Part shown: positions 1-7,972 of the stretch, piece by piece
Position numbering within the stretch: the stretch's first letter is position 1
How the letters are laid out: each line of letters starts with the position of its first letter
Assembly: GCA_963677165.2 (NCBI GenBank)
Contig: CAXXSX010000002.1
Coordinates: forward strand, 2,790,001-2,854,000
Source of the DNA: JAFGXT01 sp963677165
Lineage (GTDB): Bacteria; Verrucomicrobiota; Lentisphaeria; Victivallales; SZUA-371
Length of the DNA: 64,000 nucleotides
Direction: 5' to 3'
Program-made: the position numbers and the translations under genes
The notes under the pieces: model-generated
The model's input: only the letters and a program-made list of their open reading frames with translations
Database searches by the model: none
Told to the model about the DNA's origin: nothing

Positions 1-43
1 AGTCTTCTATGAAATAAAAACGAAGAACAGCATATTTCAAAAT

Positions 44-77
44 AGACACCTGTTTTTGCAACGGGTGTCTTTTTTTT
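44..77 (+). terminator. Intrinsic terminator of a gene upstream of the window
   Basis: An 11-bp stem, AGACACCTGTT at 44-54 against AACGGGTGTCT at 60-70 with one T-G wobble and a 5-nt loop, is followed by a run of T to position 77. This is a textbook rho-independent terminator on the + strand. The gene it ends lies left of the window. Confidence 0.85.
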
Positions 78-96
78 GAAATTACTTTATTTGTAC

Positions 97-124
97 TTGA
101 AAACACTTGCAGGTGGATTATTCT
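97..124 (+). promoter_or_regulatory. Possible sigma-70-type promoter for the EIIA-CBS/antiporter pair
   Basis: TTGAAA (97-102), a 16-bp spacer and TATTCT (119-124) lie between the terminator and the first gene. The match to consensus is only moderate, so this is a suggestion. Confidence 0.3.
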
Positions 125-209
125 AAATGTAGAAGTGATATTAGCAATTGTTCGCATAGAAGTTGCCGTGGAGGACGGCGTTCTGACTTGATAACGAAGG
201 AGTTAGCTG

Positions 210-1133
210 ATGAATGACAGGATTAATCCGCACTTTTATAACTTTCTTGCCGAGGGAAACATCATTTGCGGTCTGAATGGAGAGACTGGTATTGACGCGA
301 TTGAAGAACTGGTCAAACGCCTTACCAGAAACAGTGCCGGAATCGATCCAGATGAAGTTATCAAGGCTGTGGTTGAACGCGAAAAGGTGGTCCCTACCGT
401 GGTTGCACCGGGGCTGGCAGTGCCGCACGCCAGAATCGATGGGCTGCCGAATATGCTGATTGCGCTGGGGACTTCCATTAATGGCGTTGATTTTAATGCT
501 CCCGGAATGCCGGAAGTCAATGTGATTATTCTGATTCTTACTCCCAAAGATGACCCAGGTCTGCATCTTCAGGTTCTTGCCGGACTAGCCAAGGATTTCA
601 AGGATACTGAGACGATCCGAAGAGTTGCGGCGCTTGAAACTCCTTCCGACGTAGTAAACTATTTCAGTGATGCCCAGGTGAAAATCGTTGATTATCTCAG
701 GGCCTGCGATGTGATGAACAGCGATCCCGTGACCTTGCTTGAAAGTGATACGCTTAAAACCGCGATTGAGACGTTTGCCACAACCAAAGTATATGACATT
801 CCGTTGCTGGATGACGACGGAGATTTGCGCGGAGTGGTTTCGCTTGAAGATATTCTAAAATTCAGCTTGCCCGAACATTTGCTGTGGATGAACGATTTAA
901 CGCCGATCCGCCGGTTCCAACCGTTTGCCGAGATGTTGCGTGATGACCAGGAAACCAAGCTTGCTGATTTGCTGCGCGATGATTTTACGACGGTTGAGGA
1001 AGATATTCCGGCCATTCAACTTGCCAAGATGTTCTGTATGAGCGGAGTCAGGCAGATTATTGTTATGCGCGACGGCAAACCGACTGGCGTAGTGAACCTC
1101 AAGAGTTTTATAACTAAATTATTTTGGGCCTGA
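210..1133 (+). CDS. PTS EIIA (Ntr/fructose-type) domain protein with two CBS domains
   Basis: The 307-residue protein begins with a PTS EIIA-2 domain (about residues 5-150) whose APGLAVPHAR motif carries the expected phosphorylatable His73. Two CBS domains follow (about 165-220 and 250-305), which in other proteins bind adenine nucleotides. No EIIB or EIIC is nearby, so a regulatory rather than sugar-transporting role is inferred. The start is supported by GAAGGAG upstream of ATG 210. The antiporter gene begins 62 bases downstream on the same strand, so the two are probably co-transcribed, and this protein may tune the transporter in response to PTS phosphorylation and energy state. Domain recognition is confident; the regulated partner is inference. 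Confidence 0.88.
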   Translation: MNDRINPHFYNFLAEGNIICGLNGETGIDAIEELVKRLTRNSAGIDPDEVIKAVVEREKVVPTVVAPGLAVPHARIDGLPNMLIALGTSINGVDFNAPGMPEVNVIILILTPKDDPGLHLQVLAGLAKDFKDTETIRRVAALETPSDVVNYFSDAQVKIVDYLRACDVMNSDPVTLLESDTLKTAIETFATTKVYDIPLLDDDGDLRGVVSLEDILKFSLPEHLLWMNDLTPIRRFQPFAEMLRDDQETKLADLLRDDFTTVEEDIPAIQLAKMFCMSGVRQIIVMRDGKPTGVVNLKSFITKLFWA

Positions 1134-1195
1134 TCCGCATGACGGATACTAGCAGAAGGTAAATTTTAACGGGAATAACAGGAAGGGAGTTTTGT

Positions 1196-2974
1196 ATGCA
1201 CGAAGAAGGTGGTTCTGCTGAATTGACGACCGGGGCATTGATTATCAGGCTGATTGTCATGGTTGGCGTAAGTGTTCTTGCCGGTATTGCCGGACGGTAT
1301 ACGGTTTTCAATTCGTTACAGTCGATTGCGTGCGCTGTATTTCTGGCGATTATTGTCGGTACGCTGTTTTTCTGGAATTTCCGTCTAGCTATTGCTTTCC
1401 TGGGGCTTTCCGTACTTATTTTTACCAATTCTCTTGATATAGCCGGGTTCGTACAGTCCTCCGCGCTCGAAGTGATAATTTTCCTGGTTGGGATGATGAT
1501 TATCGTCGGAGCACTGCGCGATCTTGGTTTTTTTACCTGGATCGTTCAGTTAATTGTGTCGATGCCGAATATTTCCGGCAAAAAATTTATCGCGGTGACG
1601 GCTTTCGCGTCGGCTCTGCTGGCGTGTGCGGTGGATGAAGTAACCTCGATTATTTTTATTTCCACGTTGGTGTTCCAGGTTTGTGACCGGTTAAAACTCA
1701 ATCCAGTGCCGTATATTCTGATTTGCGTATTGTGTACGAATGTGGGTAGCGCAGGAACGATGATGGGAAATCCGGTGGGAATCTATATCGGAACCAAAGG
1801 TGGACTGACGTTCGGCGACTTTATGATGTGGTCGTTCCCGATTATGCTGATTTCTCTATTGGCAACGATTGCCCTTACCATGTTCTTTTTCCGTAAGGAC
1901 CTGCATCAGTTCGATGTGAGTCTGAAAGAGCGTCTCGAACGTAATCTGAGTTTGGTTCCAAAAGTCGATGTTCCGTATAAACAGGGACTGGTTTTGTTGT
2001 GCGCCACCATTTTGATGATCGCTTCTCATCATCAGCTTGAAGAAATGTTCGGGCTGGGGAAAAACAGTATTCTGCTGATTGCTCCATTGATTTGTTCTGG
2101 TCTGGTGATGATTATTAAACGCGATCGGGCCCGGGCTTATGTAGAACATGAGGTTGACTGGTGGACGCTGTTGTTCTTTATGCTGCTTTTTGCGATTGCC
2201 GGTACGCTGGAACACACTCATGTCGACCGTGTGATGGCGGAGAATTTCTCGAAAGTCTGCGGAACGAGTATGGCGGCACTGGTGCCGTTTGTTATGGTTT
2301 CGACCGCAATCGGTTCCGCGTTTGTGGATAATGTGATATTTGTTGCAGCGTTTTGTCCGGTTATCGAAAAACTTGCGGTGTCGATTAAAGATTTGCCTCT
2401 CTGGTGGTCGCTGCTGTTCGGTGCCTGCTTTGGTGGAAATATCACAATGATTGGCAGTACGGCGAACATTGTGGCGCTCGGTATGCTGGAAAAACGTTCG
2501 CACATCCATGTGGGATTTTTCCAGTGGTTGAAGATCGGCGCGATATCTTCGCTGGTTGCAACCGGTATTGCCTGGGCCGCGATTATGGCTTTGTCACCGT
2601 TTATGCCGGATCGTTATGCGTCTGTGACGTTCAGTGAATTTTCCGGAAATCAACGAGCCTCGAGATTTAGTAATAAAGCCGTTGCTTTAAAAGCAGAAGT
2701 CGGTGACGCAGGTACAGTCTGGACTCCGGAGTATAACGCGGCTAACTACAACTGCTACAAGCTTTACACCTCAAAAGGACGTCATGAAGCAGGTGATTAT
2801 ATTATGGCTTACGCAAAGAAGAACTCCAATGTTGATAGTGCGTTAAAAAAATCCTCTGGCATGATTCTTCAAATCAATGGAAAAGCTACTTATCTCCAGG
2901 ATGTAAAGAATCGCTATCCAGTCGTGATCGCAGTAGACAAGGCAGAGCTGCCGACGATTAACTCTGGGCATTGA
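1196..2974 (+). CDS. ArsB/NhaD-type ion transporter (IT superfamily antiporter)
   Basis: A 592-residue integral membrane protein with about a dozen hydrophobic segments from residue 15 to about 475. The repeated halves typical of the ion transporter superfamily are visible: a first signature around VDEVTSI and NVGSAGTMMGNPVGIYIG, and a second around GSAFVDNVIF and GGNITMIGSTANIVALG. This fits the NhaD/ArsB/CitM group, probably Na+/H+ or anion exchange across the inner membrane. The last ~105 residues form a soluble, predicted cytoplasmic or periplasmic tail that I do not recognise. ATG 1196 follows a good AAGGGAG site. It follows the EIIA-CBS gene, which suggests nucleotide or PTS control. 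Substrate not determined. Confidence 0.85.
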   Translation: MHEEGGSAELTTGALIIRLIVMVGVSVLAGIAGRYTVFNSLQSIACAVFLAIIVGTLFFWNFRLAIAFLGLSVLIFTNSLDIAGFVQSSALEVIIFLVGMMIIVGALRDLGFFTWIVQLIVSMPNISGKKFIAVTAFASALLACAVDEVTSIIFISTLVFQVCDRLKLNPVPYILICVLCTNVGSAGTMMGNPVGIYIGTKGGLTFGDFMMWSFPIMLISLLATIALTMFFFRKDLHQFDVSLKERLERNLSLVPKVDVPYKQGLVLLCATILMIASHHQLEEMFGLGKNSILLIAPLICSGLVMIIKRDRARAYVEHEVDWWTLLFFMLLFAIAGTLEHTHVDRVMAENFSKVCGTSMAALVPFVMVSTAIGSAFVDNVIFVAAFCPVIEKLAVSIKDLPLWWSLLFGACFGGNITMIGSTANIVALGMLEKRSHIHVGFFQWLKIGAISSLVATGIAWAAIMALSPFMPDRYASVTFSEFSGNQRASRFSNKAVALKAEVGDAGTVWTPEYNAANYNCYKLYTSKGRHEAGDYIMAYAKKNSNVDSALKKSSGMILQINGKATYLQDVKNRYPVVIAVDKAELPTINSGH

Positions 2975-3050
2975 GGTTGAATAAATTTTGTTTTTTTTTC
3001 TGGAAAGTATATATTAAGCTGTCTTAAAAATCAGAGGAGTTTAATGTATA

Positions 3051-3869
3051 TTGATAAAATGTGTCAGAAATAAAAAAATAAAATACTTAATGTTTTCTTT
3101 TTTAAGTATTTTATCTCTTGTGTGCTGTATTTTTATTATAAAAGCATACTCAAAATCTGGAAACTCCGGGTTTATAGCTCGTCGTATTGCTCATGCCGGA
3201 GGGGGAATAAATGGAAAGACCTATACAAATTCATATGAAGCATTAGACTATAATCATGGAAGAGGTTTTTTATTCTTTGAACTGGACTTTGTTTTTACTC
3301 ATGATAAAAAAATAATATGCCTTCATGACTGGGGTAAAAACTTCAAAAGTATTTTTGGCGTTTACGCACAAAGAAGATTTACTTTGCAGGAATTTAAAGA
3401 TTTTCAAGAACTTATTCCGTGTTACAAAAATTGTACTCTTGATGGTTTGGCTGAATGGATGAAAAAAAATCCATCAACCTATATTATTACCGATATTAAA
3501 GAACATAATATTCAAGCCTTGGAAGCAATTCTGAAAACCCTTCCCAATGCGAAACAAAGAGTAATTCCACAGATTTATAATCCACACAACTTTACAAAAG
3601 TAAAGGATATGGGATATGAGCAAGTTATTTGGACTCTCTATCGGTTTGGCGGAAACAATGATTCTGTATTAAAATGGGTAGACACTTTTAGAGGTAAGTT
3701 TGCTGTTACTATGCCTAAGGAACGTGCGAAGTCTGATCTTCCCCAAAAGTTAAAACAACGAAATATCCCTTCCTATGTTCATACTATAAATACCGTTGAA
3801 GAAGCGAAGTTTTATATGGATAAGTGTGAAGTGACTAATGTTTACACTGATTTTTTAAAAACAGAATAA
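3051..3869 (+). CDS. Membrane-anchored glycerophosphodiester phosphodiesterase-family protein
   Basis: This 272-residue protein has an N-terminal hydrophobic anchor (about 13-33) and a GDPD/PI-PLC-like barrel. Motif positions match the family: AHAGGG (His48 replaces the HRG histidine), FELDF (Glu77, Asp79) and CLHDW (His92), with ITDIKE further on. The family cleaves glycerophosphodiesters; the degenerate HRG motif leaves the substrate open. The start is unusual. The best-placed start for AGAGGAG is ATG 3044, which opens only a 9-codon reading frame; the GDPD frame is open from TTG 3051, and ATG 3090 is an alternative. The gene is visibly richer in A+T than its neighbours, which may indicate transfer. 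Confidence 0.75.
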   Translation: MIKCVRNKKIKYLMFSFLSILSLVCCIFIIKAYSKSGNSGFIARRIAHAGGGINGKTYTNSYEALDYNHGRGFLFFELDFVFTHDKKIICLHDWGKNFKSIFGVYAQRRFTLQEFKDFQELIPCYKNCTLDGLAEWMKKNPSTYIITDIKEHNIQALEAILKTLPNAKQRVIPQIYNPHNFTKVKDMGYEQVIWTLYRFGGNNDSVLKWVDTFRGKFAVTMPKERAKSDLPQKLKQRNIPSYVHTINTVEEAKFYMDKCEVTNVYTDFLKTE

Positions 3870-3923
3870 TACCATCAGGAATACTGTAGGTGCTCCTGGC
3901 AATTTACAATTCGTTTCGCACGG

Positions 3924-3998
3924 TTTTCACTATCCTGTTCTCCATTTCCCAAAGAGCTTAACATTAAATTTTCCCGGTCGTGGCGAGGATAGTGAAAA
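3924..3998. repeat. 13-bp perfect inverted repeat between convergent genes
   Basis: TTTTCACTATCCT (3924-3936) is the exact reverse complement of AGGATAGTGAAAA (3986-3998), 49 bases apart, in the gap between the convergent GDPD and GH57 genes. There is no T-run, so it is not a classical terminator. Confidence 0.6.
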
Positions 3999-4041
3999 CA
4001 TTACGCTTATAACATACAAGCCAAAATCTCTTGCTTGGTCG

Positions 4042-5430
4042 TTACTCTCCGAAGTAGCTTTGGGCCATCAGCTTATCTTCGATTGAGCTGATTTGGGTCT
4101 TCATGAGATTAGGAGAGTACAGTGAACGACGTTCCGCTATGTTGTTGGCGGTCATGCAGGCGGCGATAGCATCGTTAGCGACATACATGTCGGCGAGGGA
4201 TTCCTGAACGTTGAAACGACCCGGTGAGGTCGGCAGCGGGGGCCAGCGTGAATCCGACACCCATGCGCTGGCGACAGCTTTCATGGCTTTGTCGAGATTT
4301 GCGTCGAGGCTGTCAAGGCTCTGACCCAGGCGTTCGGCAACGGCTTTGATACCGTTGAGAATAGCCAGGCAAACCGGATCCATAATCATGGAGTATTCGG
4401 TATTGGCCCATGCTTTGGCGGTACCGCCGTGCCAGGCTGCGCCGTTTTCGATGCAGTCTACGCGGTCGTTCAGAAAAGTATTGTTCGATTCAGCCAGAAC
4501 TTCGGAAGGTGTGGCGAATTCATAACCGGAAGCGGCGGCGAGGTCAAGGATTTCCTTGAAACGGGTGACGCTGTCGGGTTCCGGTTCAAAGAACCGTGCC
4601 TGGTTGAACTGTTTCACATAGAAGTAAGCGGAAGAACCGATGTATTCGGCATCTTCGGCATACGGCATGATAAACGAACCACTGGCAGCGATACGATCCT
4701 GCCATTTTGCCAGCATGGTCTTGATTTCTCCGGCATTGATCGGTTCTTCACGCATACCTTCGGTTGCGCCCATCAGGTACCACAGCAGCAGGTTTGCCAT
4801 ACAGTCGGAACGGAAGATCAATTTCAGTCCGTTGGCGGACTGTGAAGGATTGGTGATGTACTTAAGGAATTCCGGCTTATCTTGAATGTATTCTTCGATT
4901 TTGAATAGATGGTTCTTGTTGCTGTGACCCTGTACGTCATAAGACAGCCCGGTAGCTTTACGGATTTCGTCAAATGACAGCAGCAGGGAATCTGCGTCCA
5001 TGACCAATGCTTCCAGTCCGGCTTCACGATAGATGTCTGGAACGTATGAGGCCCAGCCGCATTCCGGGTTCCAGCCGATTTTGGGACGGATGCCGACATG
5101 CTGTTCCCAGACGTCAAGACCGTGTTTCAGGGAATCAAGACAAATCTCCGGCGGAATGTTACTGAGCATAAAGTGAATGTATGGTGAAGATACTGGTTCG
5201 ACTTTACCGGCTTTGACTAGCGTACGTAACTTCTCCAATACTTCCGGAGCCTGTTTTGCAATCTCGTCGATGGTGTCGCCGGAGGCTTCGAAAGCGATTT
5301 TGTAGTTACCGCCGAGGATTAGGTCGAACAGTTTTTCGTAGCAGTTTTTCATTACCCATTGACGCTTTTCTGGATGGAGTTGCGAATACTGGATATTCGC
5401 GTGCGGCATAAAAATAATCTTAGTTCCCAT
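4042..5430 (-). CDS. Glycoside hydrolase family 57-like protein
   Basis: The 462-residue protein reads like a GH57 catalytic barrel. The N-terminal MPHAN (His10) sits where the family has HQP, a GKVEPVSSPYIH block resembles region 2, WNPECGW (Glu123) matches the nucleophile region, and MPYAEDAEYIG (Asp260) matches the acid/base region. GH57 enzymes act on alpha-glucans or alpha-galactosides, mostly intracellularly. No signal peptide is seen, so a cytoplasmic enzyme is likely. It lies downstream of the dehydrogenase/isomerase pair on the same strand but after a 263-base gap holding a structured repeat, so it may form its own unit. Specificity is unknown. Confidence 0.72.
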   Translation of the reverse strand: MGTKIIFMPHANIQYSQLHPEKRQWVMKNCYEKLFDLILGGNYKIAFEASGDTIDEIAKQAPEVLEKLRTLVKAGKVEPVSSPYIHFMLSNIPPEICLDSLKHGLDVWEQHVGIRPKIGWNPECGWASYVPDIYREAGLEALVMDADSLLLSFDEIRKATGLSYDVQGHSNKNHLFKIEEYIQDKPEFLKYITNPSQSANGLKLIFRSDCMANLLLWYLMGATEGMREEPINAGEIKTMLAKWQDRIAASGSFIMPYAEDAEYIGSSAYFYVKQFNQARFFEPEPDSVTRFKEILDLAAASGYEFATPSEVLAESNNTFLNDRVDCIENGAAWHGGTAKAWANTEYSMIMDPVCLAILNGIKAVAERLGQSLDSLDANLDKAMKAVASAWVSDSRWPPLPTSPGRFNVQESLADMYVANDAIAACMTANNIAERRSLYSPNLMKTQISSIEDKLMAQSYFGE

Positions 5431-5489
5431 TAATAACTCTCCTGTGTTGTTTTATGTAAAAAAAATAAAAATCCGCGTAGCGGTAATAA

Positions 5490-5566
5490 GTTATCGGACA
5501 CTGCCCGAGCTGGATCCAGCGACCGAACGTCGGCCTCGTTTTAACGCTGGTAGCCAAAGGCGAAAT
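5490..5566 (+). repeat. Structured intergenic repeat, family 1, divergent copy C
   Basis: Shares TTATCGGACACTG with copy D and GG-TCCAGCG...CGCTGG with copies A and B. CCAGCG (5516-5521) can pair with CGCTGG (5545-5550), followed by a GCC-AAA-GGC mini-hairpin. It lies in the 263-base gap before the GH57 gene. Confidence 0.45.
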
Positions 5567-5693
5567 CCACAATTTCTGCATTGGTAAATCTATACATTAT
5601 TGCATGTTAGTAAAATTTTTTTCTGGCGGGCGAAGCGATGCGCCAGAAAAGATTTTATGGTATATGTCGTCATTTTTTTTCTCTAAAAAAAGT

Positions 5694-6527
5694 TTAATTT
5701 AAGCTTTTTAAAAAATCTAAGGATCGGCGGCAGCCATCTTCAATATCCTCAGTATTTTCATATTCGATCAGGGCTGGGCCGTTAAAATCAGCCAGCGCGG
5801 ACATCAGACTTTTCCAGTCCATATCGCTTTCTCCGCAGGCAGCCGGAAGCAGACGTCCGGTTTTCGGCAGTTTCACGAAATCCTTAAGATGAACATATAC
5901 AACTCGATCACGAATTGCCTTGTAGACCATTTCGGGATGTTCGATGCCGACGGCGTACAGGTTAGCCGGGTCGAAATTGATTTTCAGGTACGGATTCAGT
6001 TCGGAAAGCATCTTTTTCAGCGCTTCCGGCTCAGATGACGTGCTGTAGAAATGTTCTACACCGTCCTCATAGGGATTTACTCCGCCATGGGTTTCAATGA
6101 CTGGAATGACTCTGGCATTTTTTGCGTATTCGCCGACCCGGTTAAGGCATTCAATCATGGCATCCCAGCGTTTCCCAATGACATCTCTCACTGGAGAAAA
6201 ACCAGCAAAAATTCTCAGATACTTGATATTGAGCTTGGCGCAGATATCAATTACTTTTATTACGTTGTCCAGGCATGAAATACAGTCTTTGTACGACTCC
6301 TGAGTGAAGTCATTGCCAGTTGAGGCGCACAATAGGCTGATGCCGTATTGGTCAAACCATTCTTTTACCTGAGCAAGTTGGGCATCTGTCGCATTGAGTT
6401 GCAGATAATCGTTTTCATGTCCGGCAATTCCGAGCTCTAACAGGGATAACCCCATTTCTGAGGTGATTTGCAGTTGTTCTTTAAGTGGGGTTTCACGGAA
6501 TCCCCATGATGCGTTGCCGTAAATCAT
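5694..6527 (-). CDS. Sugar phosphate isomerase/epimerase-like TIM-barrel protein
   Basis: A 277-residue xylose-isomerase-like TIM barrel (AP endonuclease 2 superfamily). Metal-ligand motifs occur in the usual order: VIETHGG, INFDPAN, VYVHLKD and IEYENTED. The family isomerises or epimerises sugars and cyclitols or dehydrates inosose, and is cytoplasmic. Its ATG overlaps the stop of the upstream dehydrogenase by 4 bases, indicating translational coupling. With that dehydrogenase it suggests an oxidation/isomerisation step in catabolism of a sugar, uronate or cyclitol. The exact substrate cannot be read from the sequence. Confidence 0.85.
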   Translation of the reverse strand: MIYGNASWGFRETPLKEQLQITSEMGLSLLELGIAGHENDYLQLNATDAQLAQVKEWFDQYGISLLCASTGNDFTQESYKDCISCLDNVIKVIDICAKLNIKYLRIFAGFSPVRDVIGKRWDAMIECLNRVGEYAKNARVIPVIETHGGVNPYEDGVEHFYSTSSEPEALKKMLSELNPYLKINFDPANLYAVGIEHPEMVYKAIRDRVVYVHLKDFVKLPKTGRLLPAACGESDMDWKSLMSALADFNGPALIEYENTEDIEDGCRRSLDFLKSLN

Positions 6528-7576
6528 TTTTTCACATTGCTCCAGTCAAGTAGTACTTTAAATACGTCATCGCCTTTTTCTTGCTTGTAACAATAGGCTT
6601 CGTGACATTTTTCTACCGGCATGGTTTCGAGTGGCAGTTTTGAGGTGTCAAATTTGCCTTTACTCATCCATTGCAGGATTTGTTCCTTACATCCTGCTTG
6701 AAGCGCGCAGCTCATGGTAATCGTGCAGTTCTTTACGAACCAGCGATGCCAGGCGTCAAGAATGATCGGTTCGGGATAGTCTCCTTGTAGGTGGATGTGG
6801 GCTCCTTCATCGCCGGGATCCCAGCCGCCATCCTTGATGAATTTGTGCAGAGTTCCCACGATTTCAGCATTACCGGTACACTCCATCAGTTTGTCGGCTT
6901 TATGATCATCGGTCAGTTCCATTAGTTTGTCGATTTCGGTGCCGTCGGCCAGCAATACGTGGTCGGCGTAGTTCGCTGCAATTTCGCAGCGGAATTTAGA
7001 GCGGTCGATACAAATGACTTTTGCGGTAGGATTCATGATTTTCAGTACCTGAATCGCGCTGATCCCGATCATTCCGGCTCCGGTCACCACGATGATTTCG
7101 TTTTCTTGAAAATTGAACCGGTATGCACCTTTGAGGGGTACGCAGGCCAGATAAGCCAGTACCGCGTCGCTGTCGGATACGTTGTCGGGAATCTTTACCA
7201 TATAGTCAAAACCGCTTCCGGCGGTCTGCTTATTTTTGATCGCGATATGAGTACTTCCGCCCCATGCTGAACAGACGTCCCCGAATTCGCGGCATTCATT
7301 GATCATAACGCGGTCACCGACTTTCAGATTCGTATTGGCTTCCGGGCCGACCTGTTCCACAATACCCACGTTTTCATATCCCGGTACCAGTGGATACCAG
7401 CACTGTTCCGGATGCTGCTGTCCGCGCCAGGTTTTCATGTCGGTTCCTGAGCTGATTGCGCTTAGCGTGGTGCGCGCGATGATACTGTCCGGAGTTACTT
7501 CGGTTAACTTGATATTTCGTAACGAAGCCTGAAAAGGACGTTCCATTACTACTGCTTTGCATTTAGACCAATCCAT
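6524..7576 (-). CDS. Medium-chain dehydrogenase/reductase (Zn-ADH-like) lacking usual zinc ligands
   Basis: About 350 residues of MDR fold: an N-terminal GroES-like domain and a Rossmann domain with VVTGAGMIGISAIQ for NAD(P) binding. The canonical catalytic zinc Cys is replaced in SAISSGTDMK and the GHE motif is GYE, as in the bacteriochlorophyllide dehydrogenase-like branch, so classic zinc catalysis is doubtful. ATG 7576 is preferred to ATG 7591 because GGAG lies at 7586-7589. It is the first gene of a leftward pair with the TIM-barrel isomerase and faces the GntR-type regulator across a region with repeated operator-like sites. Probable role: NAD(P)-dependent oxidation of a polyol or sugar derivative. 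Confidence 0.82.
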   Translation of the reverse strand: MDWSKCKAVVMERPFQASLRNIKLTEVTPDSIIARTTLSAISSGTDMKTWRGQQHPEQCWYPLVPGYENVGIVEQVGPEANTNLKVGDRVMINECREFGDVCSAWGGSTHIAIKNKQTAGSGFDYMVKIPDNVSDSDAVLAYLACVPLKGAYRFNFQENEIIVVTGAGMIGISAIQVLKIMNPTAKVICIDRSKFRCEIAANYADHVLLADGTEIDKLMELTDDHKADKLMECTGNAEIVGTLHKFIKDGGWDPGDEGAHIHLQGDYPEPIILDAWHRWFVKNCTITMSCALQAGCKEQILQWMSKGKFDTSKLPLETMPVEKCHEAYCYKQEKGDDVFKVLLDWSNVKK

Positions 7577-7604
7577 ATGAATACACTCCATGTATAAGTT
7601 TTTG

Positions 7605-7710
7605 TATATGGTATTATATATGGTATTTATGGAGTGGTCAAGCCGTCTATAGCAAAATTTTTAGGGAAAACTTGAAAAAATACATATAATACCATATGTT
7701 ATACCATAAT
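7605..7710. promoter_or_regulatory. Paired operator-like sites between dehydrogenase and GntR-type regulator
   Basis: ATATGGTATTATAT (7606-7619) is the exact reverse complement of ATATAATACCATAT (7684-7697). Each has a second partial copy 12 bases away: ATATGGTATT repeats at 7618-7627 and ATACCATA at 7701-7708. The arrangement suggests cooperative binding by the adjacent GntR/LacI-type regulator and possible looping over the promoter of the leftward genes. Confidence 0.6.
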
Positions 7711-7780
7711 CCATGTGACGGATGGCGTTAGTACCGCTTCAAACTTCGTGTTTTGCGCTACGGAAGCGAGAAAGCATAAT
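7709..7780 (+). repeat. Structured intergenic repeat, family 2, copy 1
   Basis: This copy aligns with 33111-33182 and 24954-24996. Shared blocks are GACGGAT, GCGTT-x-TACCGCTTC, TTGCGCTA, GGAAGCG and AAA-CATAA. The CCGCTTC and GAAGCGG arms can form a hairpin. Here it lies in the divergent region upstream of the GntR-type gene, just before a family 1 copy. Confidence 0.6.
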
Positions 7781-7825
7781 TTGTGCTGTCAAAAATTAAA
7801 TCGCGAAGCGTTTTTGCGGCACCTA

Positions 7826-7938
7826 TGGTGTTTATTTGAGTCTGAAAATTTACTTTCAGCCAAATAAACGACATTACCTGGCACCGGCACCTTGCCGGAC
7901 GTGGTCCAGCGGCGGAACGCTGGTCGGCGAAGCCGAAA
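7826..7938 (+). repeat. Structured intergenic repeat, family 1, copy A
   Basis: Closely matches copy B (31374-31487). The last 44 bases (7895-7938) differ at one position. Four hairpins can be drawn: a long 5' stem ending TTTATTTG/CAAATAAA, CCGGCA/TGCCGG, CCAGCG (7906-7911)/CGCTGG (7918-7923), and TCGGC/GCCGA. Differences between A and B preserve pairing at several positions. It ends 35 bases before the GntR-type start. Confidence 0.75.
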
Positions 7939-7972
7939 CAAAACAGCATACAACGTATAAAATGGAAAAGCT

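Noticed and set aside
141..566. 141-codon minus-strand frame opposite the EIIA-CBS gene
   Set aside because: It overlaps the well-supported EIIA domain, has low-complexity His/Asn content and no ribosome site.
7826..7938. Family 1 repeat as an insertion sequence
   Set aside because: No transposase, no target-site duplication that I can see, and the conserved feature is the stem structure; it is recorded as a structured repeat instead.
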